In this document: positions 1 to 5,767 of the stretch, piece after piece | How positions within the stretch are numbered: position 1 is the stretch's first letter | How the letters are laid out: the number at the start of each line of letters is the position of its first letter | NCBI GenBank assembly: GCA_023399295.1 | Contig: JAEWQF010000058.1 | Span: 1 to 15,460, forward strand | Length of the DNA stretch: 15,460 nucleotides | Direction: 5' to 3' | Origin: Bacteroidota bacterium | GTDB lineage: Bacteria; Bacteroidota; Bacteroidia; Bacteroidales; Dysgonomonadaceae | Notes under the pieces: model-generated | What the model saw: only the letters and a program-made list of their open reading frames with translations | The model's database searches: none | Told to the model about the DNA's origin: nothing | Made by a program: the position numbers and the translations under genes

Positions 1-425
1 ATAATTGCAACAATAGAAGGAACAATGCCCAGCAAAATTGCGGGTGCAATGGCTCCAATAATATATTGCCTTACATTTAAAAGTTCCTTACAGTGACAAA
101 ATGGGGTTAACATGGTCCACAACACACCGAATTTGATTGATTTAAATCCTCGTTTAGCAAACTTTGCCCATATTATTCCATGAATTAACTCATGTAATAC
201 GATTCCTGATACTAATATTCCAATAAACAGTATTAATCCTAATCCGGCCTCTTGTATACTACTGTTATCAAGGAGTTGTATTATATTCATCTGTGGTTTC
301 CACAACAAATAATAGGGTAACCCAAATAACAAGCCTACCGGAAATATCATCAGGATTCCAAACAAGTTAGCCCATACTAAATTAATTGTCAGTTTATCTT
401 TCTTATAGTTTTCTATTTCCTGCAT
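1..425 (-). CDS. DUF3267-like membrane zinc metallopeptidase (3' end beyond window)
   Basis: This partial gene starts at ATG 423-425, with an in-frame TAA 12 bases upstream, and runs off the left edge after about 141 codons. The product has a short charged N-terminus, a first hydrophobic segment near residues 14-34 and a second near residues 57-75. The second segment leads into the motif HELIHG, which matches the zincin HExxH signature embedded in a membrane helix. A Cys-His pair (FCHC) and another hydrophobic stretch follow. This layout matches the DUF3267 putative zincin peptidases; the substrate is unknown. The stretch is clearly AT-richer than the GH105 gene next to it (about 37% GC over the first 180 bases by my count). 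It starts 33 nt after the GH105 stop. A possible -7 element, TATGTTTG on the minus strand, lies at 446-453, but I see no matching -33 box. Confidence 0.75.
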   Translation of the reverse strand, partial: MQEIENYKKDKLTINLVWANLFGILMIFPVGLLFGLPYYLLWKPQMNIIQLLDNSSIQEAGLGLILFIGILVSGIVLHELIHGIIWAKFAKRGFKSIKFGVLWTMLTPFCHCKELLNVRQYIIGAIAPAILLGIVPSIVAI

Positions 426-458
426 AGCTTGTCTGTATTAAGGTTCAAACATACGCCT

Positions 459-1568
459 CTAATCCCGGGGCTGTATCATCTGAATCACCTCACTGCCGGC
501 CAGAAGAAAAGCACCGGTGCCATACACCTCCCAGCTATCTTCATTGAAGTTCTTGCGGGGATCGGCGCCGATGGGTTGTACCCATCCCACGCGTCCCTCC
601 TCGTTTACACATTTGTTCAGAGCTACCCAGCATCTCTCGATTGCCGGTGTATAGGCGGTGCGGTCAAGCAGGCCGTTATTCACCCCCCATGCCAGGGCAT
701 AACAGAAGAACCCTGAGCCGCTCACCTCCCCGCCGGGATAGGAATCGGGGTCGAGCAGGCTGGCCCTCCAAAGGCCGTCGTCCTGCTGGAGTGAGAGGAT
801 GCGTTCCGCCATCTCCTTATAAAGCTGTTCGTAGAAAGGGCGTTCCGGATAATCGGCCGGCAGCTCCTTCAGTATCCGCACCAGGCCTCCCATGACCCAG
901 CCGTTGCCACGCGACCAGAAGATCCGTTCCCCGTTGGCTTCAAACCGGTCGTTGTCATCGCCCTTGATCACGTAATTCAGGTCGCGGGCGAAGAGCTTCT
1001 CTTCCCGGTTGTAGAGCAGGTCATAGCACTCCCTGAAATAGCGATCGTTATACGTGAAATATTGCGGATCGTTAAGGGTCTTTCCCAGTTTCACCAGCAC
1101 CGGCGGAGCCATGAAGAGGGCGTCGCACCACCACCACTTGATCACCTCGATGCTCTGGTGGGGGTAGGGGTTAGTGAACAGGATTCGGAGTGTGTCGATG
1201 GTGGGCTGAATCATCTCCTGCCGCTGCTCGATCCGGTAGAGATCGATATAGGTCTGGCTGATCGCAATGTCATCGGCATGGTACCAGCGTCTGTGAGGAC
1301 GCCATTGCGTGGAGTCATTGCCCATCGCCATCATCGCGTCATAGATCATCGCCGATTGTGTGGTCTCCCAGGCGGCGAACAGTCCGGCATAAAAAGCACC
1401 GTTGGTCCAGTCGTTCGGCGCATGGCGGGGATGGTTGATCTGCCACTCCGCAACCTTATTCATCGTTTCCCTGATTCTCTCTGGATGGAAGACCGGATCC
1501 GCATTCCCCATACAGCCTGTAAAGGACATTAATAAGATAGCTGCAAGCAGAGAAAGAAACTTGTTCAT
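459..1568 (-). CDS. GH88/GH105 family unsaturated glucuronyl/rhamnogalacturonyl hydrolase, lipoprotein
   Basis: The 369-residue protein matches the GH105/GH88 (YteR/RhiN-like) family. These enzymes remove the unsaturated uronic acid that polysaccharide lyases leave at the end of pectin or glycosaminoglycan fragments. The N-terminus is a lipoprotein signal with a lipobox-like SFTGC (Cys19), so the enzyme probably sits on an envelope membrane. Family landmarks are the HADD motif (Asp99/Asp100), WWWCDALFMAPP with Asp149 as the likely catalytic acid by comparison with YteR Asp143, WSRGNGW (218-224) and SGSGFFCYALAWGVN (284-298). The length is normal for one (alpha/alpha)6 barrel. No lyase, SusC/SusD pair or other glycan gene is in the window, so it is an orphan here. 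It lies 63 nt after the YiiX-like gene. Family assignment is secure; the exact substrate is not. Confidence 0.9.
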   Translation of the reverse strand: MNKFLSLLAAILLMSFTGCMGNADPVFHPERIRETMNKVAEWQINHPRHAPNDWTNGAFYAGLFAAWETTQSAMIYDAMMAMGNDSTQWRPHRRWYHADDIAISQTYIDLYRIEQRQEMIQPTIDTLRILFTNPYPHQSIEVIKWWWCDALFMAPPVLVKLGKTLNDPQYFTYNDRYFRECYDLLYNREEKLFARDLNYVIKGDDNDRFEANGERIFWSRGNGWVMGGLVRILKELPADYPERPFYEQLYKEMAERILSLQQDDGLWRASLLDPDSYPGGEVSGSGFFCYALAWGVNNGLLDRTAYTPAIERCWVALNKCVNEEGRVGWVQPIGADPRKNFNEDSWEVYGTGAFLLAGSEVIQMIQPRD

Positions 1569-1631
1569 GATTGGTCGGTTTGTTTTAGGTGTTTAAATTG
1601 TTAAAGTTTAGATTACCAGGTATAACCAGTG

Positions 1632-2264
1632 TCATTCATTGCTGTGATAGAGGCAGTGAAACAGCTCGTGCAAGTAGATGTCGTCGAGTCCGTAAAAGTG
1701 ACGACCGGCGATGTGCAGGCCGGGAGTGATCAGTTCTTCGCCGAAGGCGTTGTTGATCGCTTTTGCCACCAGCTCGGAGCAATAGAGTTTGTCATCGCTT
1801 TCGGGGTCGAAATCGAGGTCGAAAGGGATCTTGCTCTCAAAGAAGATACCTGCTTGTTCCACGATCTCCATTTTCACAGAGTCGGGTGCGTTGATCGCAT
1901 AGAGCGCCCACTCCCTGGAGTGGCTGATGAACGATTCCAGGGGCTCATCCCGCACGATGCCTTTGCCTGTGAGCTCGTTCGCCTCGATGTGGTAGACCTT
2001 GTAGTGCTCATCGACACGATGGATGATGCCTGAATGGGAATAGCGTTTCTCTTCTGAGGATACCTTTCGGAAGATATTGGAAAAGTAGCCATCCCCCAGC
2101 CGGACGATCAGGTAGGCGCTGTCATTCAACCTGACAGGTAACTCCAAGCGTTCGGACGAGGGGTGCCCTCCTGCGCAGCCGGTGATAGACAGGATGAATA
2201 GAATCAGGCAACAGGCTAAGGTTTCCTTATTTCTCACTCTCCATATGAACCAGCCACTTCCCAT
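1632..2264 (-). CDS. YiiX/YebB-like NlpC/P60-superfamily lipoprotein
   Basis: This is a permuted papain-fold protein of the YiiX/DUF830 type, a group of putative peptidases or amidases. Key features, numbered from the upstream ATG, are SHSGII (His77), HIEAN (91-95) and YCSELV (Cys162, Glu164) following a D-x-D-F-D acidic stretch. That is the expected His plus Cys-Ser-Glu signature. The N-terminus carries a lipoprotein signal ending in SITGC. The start is uncertain. ATG at 2264 gives a long 29-residue signal. GTG at 2237-2235 gives a compact 20-residue signal beginning V-R-N-K-E-T. The GTG overlaps the end of the upstream lipoprotein gene, which stops at 2227, so the two genes are probably translated together. 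The substrate could be a peptidoglycan peptide or a lipid-linked amide; the sequence does not say. Confidence 0.85.
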   Translation of the reverse strand: MGSGWFIWRVRNKETLACCLILFILSITGCAGGHPSSERLELPVRLNDSAYLIVRLGDGYFSNIFRKVSSEEKRYSHSGIIHRVDEHYKVYHIEANELTGKGIVRDEPLESFISHSREWALYAINAPDSVKMEIVEQAGIFFESKIPFDLDFDPESDDKLYCSELVAKAINNAFGEELITPGLHIAGRHFYGLDDIYLHELFHCLYHSNE

Positions 2265-2568
2265 CGACCTTCACCAGTTCAATCACATCTTCCTTGCCAT
2301 CCTGATCTGCGAAATAGACCCAGGCACTGTTATCCACCACCGAATCCCTGAGGAAGGTGAATTCAAAGTCGGGATTCACCTCTATCCCCCCGAAGGCACT
2401 TGCCATGTCAAGCATCTGGCCGGTAGCTTCGGTGGCATACTTCTTCGCTTCGTCCACTTTTCCCTTTGAGAGATTGTCCAGGAATGAATTGGCGGTATTC
2501 TTCGGGCCGGATGAGGAACATGAGAACAACAAGCCCAGTGCCAGGATCAACAGAAAATTCTTTTTCAT
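2227..2568 (-). CDS. DUF4878-like small lipoprotein
   Basis: The 113-residue lipoprotein has a classic signal, with a Lys-Lys start, a hydrophobic core and LLFSC giving Cys17. The mature part contains a helix rich in Lys and Asp (about 22-45), then FEFTFLRDSVVDNSAWVYF and a final VIELVKVDGKWLVHM strand pair. This pattern, a helix followed by strands ending in V-x-x-x-G-K-W-x-V, is typical of DUF4878/NTF2-like lipoproteins. Their role is unknown; they are thought to be envelope-associated binding domains. The 3' end overlaps the YiiX-like gene by 11-38 nt, depending on that gene's start, so the two form one unit. The upstream gap holds a -7-like element (2695-2702) and palindromes (2659-2681). 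Confidence 0.8.
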   Translation of the reverse strand: MKKNFLLILALGLLFSCSSSGPKNTANSFLDNLSKGKVDEAKKYATEATGQMLDMASAFGGIEVNPDFEFTFLRDSVVDNSAWVYFADQDGKEDVIELVKVDGKWLVHMESEK

Positions 2569-2658
2569 GACTCTTTGAAATTAATTGGTTATTGAAACTT
2601 GAATAGAAAAACAGTGTTTATGGTAATTCGATGCTTAATCCAAATGAATCTGAAAGTC

Positions 2659-2681
2659 TGGCAATTGCCAATGCATTGGCA
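2659..2681. repeat. Two overlapping perfect palindromes (candidate operator)
   Basis: TGGCAATTGCCA (2659-2670) and TGCCAATGCATTGGCA (2666-2681) are each perfect palindromes of 12 and 16 bp, sharing five bases. They create three copies of the half-site TTGGCA/TGCCAA. They lie in the 229-nt gene-free stretch upstream of the DUF4878-like lipoprotein, just downstream of a -7-like TACATTTG on the minus strand (2695-2702). A repressor site in the early transcribed region, or an mRNA hairpin, are both possible. Apart from these elements I see nothing definite in 2569-2797. Confidence 0.5.
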
Positions 2682-2694
2682 GTGAACCTGATTG

Positions 2695-2702
2695 CAAATG
2701 TA
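2695..2702 (-). promoter_or_regulatory. Possible -7 element (TACATTTG) for the lipoprotein pair
   Basis: On the minus strand this octamer matches the Bacteroidota -7 consensus TAnnTTTG and equals the -7 box found for the receptor operon at 14550-14557. I see no TTTG-type -33 box 19-21 nt upstream, so this is a weak call. It would give a 5' leader of roughly 120 nt containing the palindromes. Confidence 0.3.
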
Positions 2703-2797
2703 ACAAATATCTAGAAAGAAATGCTGTTTTTTATTTTTTTCCGTATGCCTGTTGCCTGAAGATTGTGCTGCAGCTACTATTATCCCGGTAAATTTCT

Positions 2798-3262
2798 TCA
2801 GTAGTTGATCTCCACATCCAGCTGCCTCCCCTCATCCGCTGCTTTTTTATCCAGGAGTGTACCGATTGCGAGACCAATGGGGATCCCAATGGGTAGTCCT
2901 ATGCCCATGAATCCCATGTTGTCGAGGATGATCCCAAAGAGGACACCAAGAGGTACTCCAAAGGCAGCTATCCCTAAGGCCAACCAGACATTGCGATAGT
3001 GATTCTTTGGCACCAGCTTCAGTTCCTTCTCGATCCGGCTCAGGATGTCTGTCTGTGTCTTGCGGAGCTGTTTGATGTATTCTTTTTCTGGTTCCAACGC
3101 CGGGTCTACAAGGTCGATGCTGGTATTGATGGACTGAACTACCTCATCGGGGATTTCCCTTTTTCGCAATTCCGACAACAGCTTTTCGAATTGCACATAC
3201 AAATCGGTCAGTTTTTTGTTGCCCTCGATGCCGTCTCTCTTTTTCAATGCATTGATTTCCAT
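2798..3262 (-). CDS. Hypothetical protein with C-terminal glycine-rich two-helix membrane hairpin
   Basis: I do not recognise a named family for this 154-residue protein. Residues 1-85 are highly charged and predicted helical, with a coiled-coil-like character (LTDLYVQFEKLLSELRK and EKEYIKQLRKTQTDILSRIEKEL). Two hydrophobic segments follow, about 91-111 and 116-137, joined by a short DNMG turn. The second is a glycine zipper-like run with Gly every three or four residues (MGIGLPIGIPIGLAIG), suggesting tight helix packing. The last 17 residues are polar, so both termini are probably cytoplasmic. It lies 71 nt after the DUF4260-type gene on the same strand. No signal peptide, enzymatic motif or metal site is visible. 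Confidence 0.7.
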   Translation of the reverse strand: MEINALKKRDGIEGNKKLTDLYVQFEKLLSELRKREIPDEVVQSINTSIDLVDPALEPEKEYIKQLRKTQTDILSRIEKELKLVPKNHYRNVWLALGIAAFGVPLGVLFGIILDNMGFMGIGLPIGIPIGLAIGTLLDKKAADEGRQLDVEINY

Positions 3263-3333
3263 TTTCTTTCGATGTAATGTGTTGTTGTGAGATCGTGTTC
3301 TCTTGTTTTAATAACAGTTGGCACCGGGAATTT

Positions 3334-3528
3334 TTATTCGTTTCCCTTTTTTCCGATACTCCCGAGATGGGTGTTGCCGAAGCTGTCATCATATTTTAAT
3401 CCATATCCCAGTGCCCGGTCGAGGGAGCTGTGTGCGAACAGGATGATGGCTGCCAGCTCCAGCCGGGTGAAGAAGAAGAGGCTCAGCAGGAAGATCCCCA
3501 ACTCTTCTATTTTCAACGATGTTTTCAT
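3334..3528 (-). CDS. DUF4260-type membrane protein, internally shortened
   Basis: The 64-residue product starts like DUF4260 proteins (MKTSLKIEELGIFLLSLFFF, a first membrane helix). It ends with what I recall as the DUF4260 tail, AHSSLDRALGYGLKY, then D-S-F-G-N-THLG-x-IG. Family members are normally about 110-125 residues, with several membrane helices and a conserved middle between these ends. Here FFFTRLE runs straight into LAAIILFAHSS, so roughly 50 residues seem to be missing without loss of frame. The reading frame is otherwise open and has a normal start. The product is therefore either a non-functional deletion derivative or a minimal form. DUF4260 function is unknown. The family call rests on my memory of the family pattern, not an alignment. 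Confidence 0.6.
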   Translation of the reverse strand: MKTSLKIEELGIFLLSLFFFTRLELAAIILFAHSSLDRALGYGLKYDDSFGNTHLGSIGKKGNE

Positions 3529-3546
3529 TGTTACGCGGATTGATTA

Positions 3547-3564
3547 ATTGGAGGGCTCTCCAAT
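3547..3564 (-). repeat. Inverted repeat between the VOC and DUF4260 genes
   Basis: ATTGGAG and CTCCAAT form 7-bp arms around a GGCT loop, 11 nt beyond the VOC stop codon. As RNA from the minus strand this would form a stable short hairpin, but it is followed by TAATCAATCC rather than a U-tract. It is therefore an imperfect terminator or a processing/attenuation stem. Confidence 0.4.
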
Positions 3565-3575
3565 GAGGTAAGATT

Positions 3576-4079
3576 TTATTCTAACGGGTCGTTCTCCGTC
3601 TCGCTGAGCAGATCCCGCACATTGAGTGCTTTGGTGAACATGTTGAGCGAGCCATCAGCCTCCACCGGCCACTCATCTTTTGGCTTGTCCCAGTAAAGCT
3701 CCACGCCGTTGCCGTCGGGGTCGTTCATATAGATCGCTTCCGACACACCATGGTCGCTGGCACCGGTGACCGGGTAGCCCGCTTCCAGCAGCCGTTTCAG
3801 GATCAGTGCAAGGTCGCGCCGCGAGGGGTAGGCGATGGCGGTGTGGTAGAGACCCACCCCCTCCAGCGGTGCCTCGGGCATCCCTTCACTGTGCCAGGTG
3901 TTCAGGCCAATATGGTGGTGGTAGCCGCCGGCGGAGAGGAAGGCGGCCTGCTTGCCATACATCATGGTGACCTCGAAGCCGAGAAGGTCGTGGTAGAAAG
4001 AGAGGGCGCGCTCCAGGTCGGACACCTTCAGATGAATGTGTCCGATGCGTACCTCGGTGGGTATGACATAATTGTTCAT
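3576..4079 (-). CDS. VOC superfamily protein (glyoxalase/extradiol dioxygenase fold)
   Basis: The 167-residue protein contains one complete VOC domain built from two beta-alpha-beta-beta-beta modules, about residues 11-61 and 76-131. Module one has GHIHLKVSDLERALSFYHDLLGFEV and AGGYHHHIGLNTW. Module two has LYHTAI and NDPDGNGVELYWDKP. Candidate metal ligands are His14, His79 and Glu127, the usual two-His-one-Glu set of this fold. The sequence is closest to the CatE-like branch often labelled catechol-2,3-dioxygenase, but those are usually about 280 residues with two VOC domains; this one is single-domain with a 36-residue tail. An oxygenase or glyoxalase-like activity is plausible, and the substrate is open. 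It is 30 nt downstream of the oxidoreductase stub and has no evident promoter of its own, so it may be read from the zinc-ribbon promoter. Confidence 0.85.
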   Translation of the reverse strand: MNNYVIPTEVRIGHIHLKVSDLERALSFYHDLLGFEVTMMYGKQAAFLSAGGYHHHIGLNTWHSEGMPEAPLEGVGLYHTAIAYPSRRDLALILKRLLEAGYPVTGASDHGVSEAIYMNDPDGNGVELYWDKPKDEWPVEADGSLNMFTKALNVRDLLSETENDPLE

Positions 4080-4109
4080 ATGATAAAATTATTCAATGAT
4101 TTCGATGCA

Positions 4110-4220
4110 TTACTTCATAACAGTTTTACAGTAGTGATTGTTCCCTTTCTTTTGTAGGCTAATACCTGTCATGGATCCTGCCGTTCCGCCGCCGATGATG
4201 ATGGCGTCGTACTGTTTCAT
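4110..4220 (-). pseudogene. N-terminal stub of an FAD/NAD(P)-binding (pyridine nucleotide-disulfide type) oxidoreductase
   Basis: ATG at 4220-4218 opens a 36-codon frame ending in TAA at 4112-4110. It begins MKQYDAIIIGGGTAGS, the first beta strand and glycine-rich dinucleotide-binding turn of flavoprotein disulfide reductases, normally about 450 residues long. After about 16 residues the similarity is lost, and the frame ends in a Lys/Asn-rich tail. The start overlaps the stop of the zinc-ribbon gene (TGATG), which preserves an original co-translated arrangement. I infer that nearly the whole coding region was deleted. It could in principle be expressed as a short peptide, but that seems unlikely to be useful. 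Confidence 0.65.
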
Positions 4221-4522
4221 CAGTGCCCCGTTGTGAAAATCTCCACCTTGCCGCACTTGGGACAAATATACAATTCGAACTGCTCCCTGTTGGTAAGGAG
4301 TTCAAAAATATTGCCGAAAACACCAGCTCTGGTTCCTTCATGGAATTTGTGTTCTCCGGCATAGTGCATTTTTACATGGCACCGCAAGCAGTTGATCTCT
4401 CTGTTTTCGTTCGGCAGCTCATTGATCTCAACTACCTGCAAGTCCGTAAAACTGTAGTTGCAATTCCAGCAGAGATCAAAATTATCTTCTACTTCCGAAT
4501 GACAATGGGGGCAGATTATCAT
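4220..4522 (-). CDS. Small zinc-ribbon protein with three CxxC pairs
   Basis: The 100-residue product starts at MIICPHC. A longer frame opens at 4582, but the promoter at 4580-4611 places the transcript start inside that extension, so the ATG at 4522 is preferred. Residues 4-21 form a zinc ribbon (CPHC then CWNC: Cys4, Cys7, Cys18, Cys21). A second split pair is CLRC (Cys45, Cys48) and CPKC (Cys87, Cys90), enclosing a segment with HKFHEGTRAG and NIFELLTNREQFELYI. Such proteins bind structural zinc and usually serve in protein or nucleic-acid contacts; no enzyme motif is visible. The stop overlaps the start of the oxidoreductase stub by one base, so it once led a two-gene unit. Confidence 0.8.
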   Translation of the reverse strand: MIICPHCHSEVEDNFDLCWNCNYSFTDLQVVEINELPNENREINCLRCHVKMHYAGEHKFHEGTRAGVFGNIFELLTNREQFELYICPKCGKVEIFTTGH

Positions 4523-4579
4523 TATCGATTTTTTTTGTATGATGGTGAATTGTAAATCCAGGTGATTGAACGAATGGCT

Positions 4580-4611
4580 CAAAAATAAAGATTAATATCT
4601 TTATCAACAAA
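4580..4611 (-). promoter_or_regulatory. Promoter TTTG-N20-TATTTTTG for the zinc-ribbon gene
   Basis: Read on the minus strand, TTTG (4611-4608) is followed after exactly 20 nt by TATTTTTG (4587-4580). This matches the Bacteroidota housekeeping consensus TTTG-N19-21-TAnnTTTG. Transcription should begin near 4573, about 50 nt before the ATG at 4522. Confidence 0.65.
4585..4604. repeat. Inverted repeat within the zinc-ribbon promoter
   Basis: ATAAAGAT and ATCTTTAT are perfect 8-bp arms around TAAT. The repeat lies largely in the spacer between the -33 and -7 boxes of the minus-strand promoter and also upstream of the divergent YCII gene. This is a typical place for a repressor to block both directions. 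The sequence is AT-rich, so chance is not excluded. Confidence 0.45.
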
Positions 4612-4676
4612 TTATCTTTTTACTTGTTAAAATGCTACACAGTTACAGTCTGTTTTTTTATCAAGAATCAAACCAA

Positions 4677-5189
4677 ATGAAGATTATTTTATCCATTTCC
4701 CTTTTTGTTCTTCTGTTTGTCATCCCTGCATATTCCTCATCCGAGGAAGTCGTGCGTAAGCGTGACATTGCTGCCAAGCCAGATTCAACCCTTGCGAATC
4801 CCGCTTACGATGCTGCCCTGGCGAAGAAGCTGGGTGCCGATGCCTATGGAATGAAGAGCTACGTGCTGGTGATGCTGAAGACAGGGCCTGTCGTCTCAAC
4901 CGACGATGCTTTCATCGCTCGTTGCTTCCGCGGCCACCTTGACAACATCAAACGCCTGGAGAAGGAGGGGAAGCTGGTGGTGGCGGGACCACTGGCGAAG
5001 AACGATCAACAGTACCGCGGTATTTTTATCCTGGACGTGCCCACAACTGAAGAGGCTGCTGCCTTGCTGGAGACAGATCCCGCCGTAAAGGAAGGGTTGC
5101 TGGCGGCGGACCTCTACAGATGGTACGGCTCTGCCGCGCTGCCACTCTACCTGGAGGAGGCCAACAGGATATGGAAGGAACAACCCTGA
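4677..5189 (+). CDS. Exported YCII-domain protein
   Basis: The product is 170 residues from ATG 4677. This start is preferred over the frame opening at 4632 because it begins directly with a signal peptide (MKIILSISLFVLLFVIPAYS, likely cut before SSEE). Residues about 58-152 form a YciI-like domain: KSYVLVMLKTGP, FRGHLDNIKRLEKEGKLVVAGPL (His87), YRGIFILDVPTTEEAAALL and the closing DPAVKEGLLAADLYRWYGS. YCII domains are small ferredoxin-like folds, usually cytoplasmic, with poorly defined activity; export is less common. It leads a tight run with DUF1801 (13-nt gap), a small ORF and a VOC protein. Upstream only a poor -7 match (TATCTTTT, 4613-4620) is visible. Confidence 0.85.
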   Translation: MKIILSISLFVLLFVIPAYSSSEEVVRKRDIAAKPDSTLANPAYDAALAKKLGADAYGMKSYVLVMLKTGPVVSTDDAFIARCFRGHLDNIKRLEKEGKLVVAGPLAKNDQQYRGIFILDVPTTEEAAALLETDPAVKEGLLAADLYRWYGSAALPLYLEEANRIWKEQP

Positions 5190-5202
5190 TCAATCTATTG
5201 CA

Positions 5203-5631
5203 ATGGGAGAACTGAAAACAAAACAACACGACGGTGATGTGGCGGAGTTCATCCGCAGCTATGCCGACAGCGAACAAAAGAAGGCCGACAGCTTCGCACT
5301 GCTGGAGCTGATGCGGGAGACCACCGGTCAGGAACCTAAGATGTGGGGCGATACGATGATTGGCTTCGGCCAATACCACTACAAGTCGGAACGAAGCCGC
5401 CAGGAGGGAGACTGGATGAGAGTAGGCTTCTCACCCCGCAAGGCGGCCATCTCACTCTATGTCTATTCTGCTACACCTGAACAGGAACAACTGCTACCTG
5501 TTCTGGGGAAATACAAAATGGGGAAGGGCTGCATCTACGTGAAGCGTCTTGCTGATATTGACACGGAGGTCCTAAAGAAAATCATCCTTTCCACTCTTAC
5601 CTGGCTGGAGGAGACCTACGGCAAAGAATAA
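5203..5631 (+). CDS. DUF1801 domain protein
   Basis: The 142-residue cytoplasmic protein shows the DUF1801 (YdhG-like) pattern: an N-terminal helix with VAEFIRSYADSEQKKADSFALLELM, then PKMWGDTMIGFGQYHYKS, FSPRKAAISLYVY, and the diagnostic GKYKMGKGCIYVKRLADIDTEVLKKII near the C-terminus. The domain covers almost the whole chain. The family is structurally related to frataxin/Fe-chaperone-like folds in some classifications, but its biochemical role is not established. It starts 13 nt after the YCII stop and is followed within 12 nt by a small ORF, so it is part of one transcription unit. No membrane or export signals are present. Confidence 0.88.
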   Translation: MGELKTKQHDGDVAEFIRSYADSEQKKADSFALLELMRETTGQEPKMWGDTMIGFGQYHYKSERSRQEGDWMRVGFSPRKAAISLYVYSATPEQEQLLPVLGKYKMGKGCIYVKRLADIDTEVLKKIILSTLTWLEETYGKE

Positions 5632-5642
5632 GATCTGACCCT

Positions 5643-5759
5643 ATGGAAAACGGTAAGGACTACACACCTCAGTGGAAGGAGTCGAGCGCGCTCACTCGTC
5701 TGCAGAAAGCAATTCCCCAGATTCTGAAAGGCAAAGGATTGTATGATAAATATAAATAA
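5643..5759 (+). CDS. Small hypothetical protein (38 residues)
   Basis: An ATG frame of 39 codons including the stop lies 11 nt after the DUF1801 stop and ends 8 nt before the VOC start, fitting exactly between two operon genes. The predicted peptide is basic and helical, starting MENGKDYTPQWKESSALTRL and ending in a Lys/Tyr-rich tail. Codon use resembles the neighbours until the AT-rich last ten codons. I do not recognise it. It may be a genuine small protein or the remnant of a longer gene; its tight fit into the operon favours translation. Confidence 0.45.
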   Translation: MENGKDYTPQWKESSALTRLQKAIPQILKGKGLYDKYK

Positions 5760-5767
5760 ATAACAGG

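Noticed and set aside
1062..1532. Plus-strand open frame of 156 codons
   Set aside because: It is the reverse shadow of the GH105 gene; its translation is His/Arg-rich without family features, while the minus frame has a full catalytic pattern.
1629..2033. Plus-strand open frame of 134 codons
   Set aside because: It is antisense to the YiiX-like gene, which has intact catalytic motifs and a lipoprotein signal; no recognisable protein on the plus strand.
4159..4362. Minus-strand frame overlapping the zinc-ribbon gene
   Set aside because: The translation is low-complexity (HHHRRRN) and lies out of frame with the CxxC-bearing protein.
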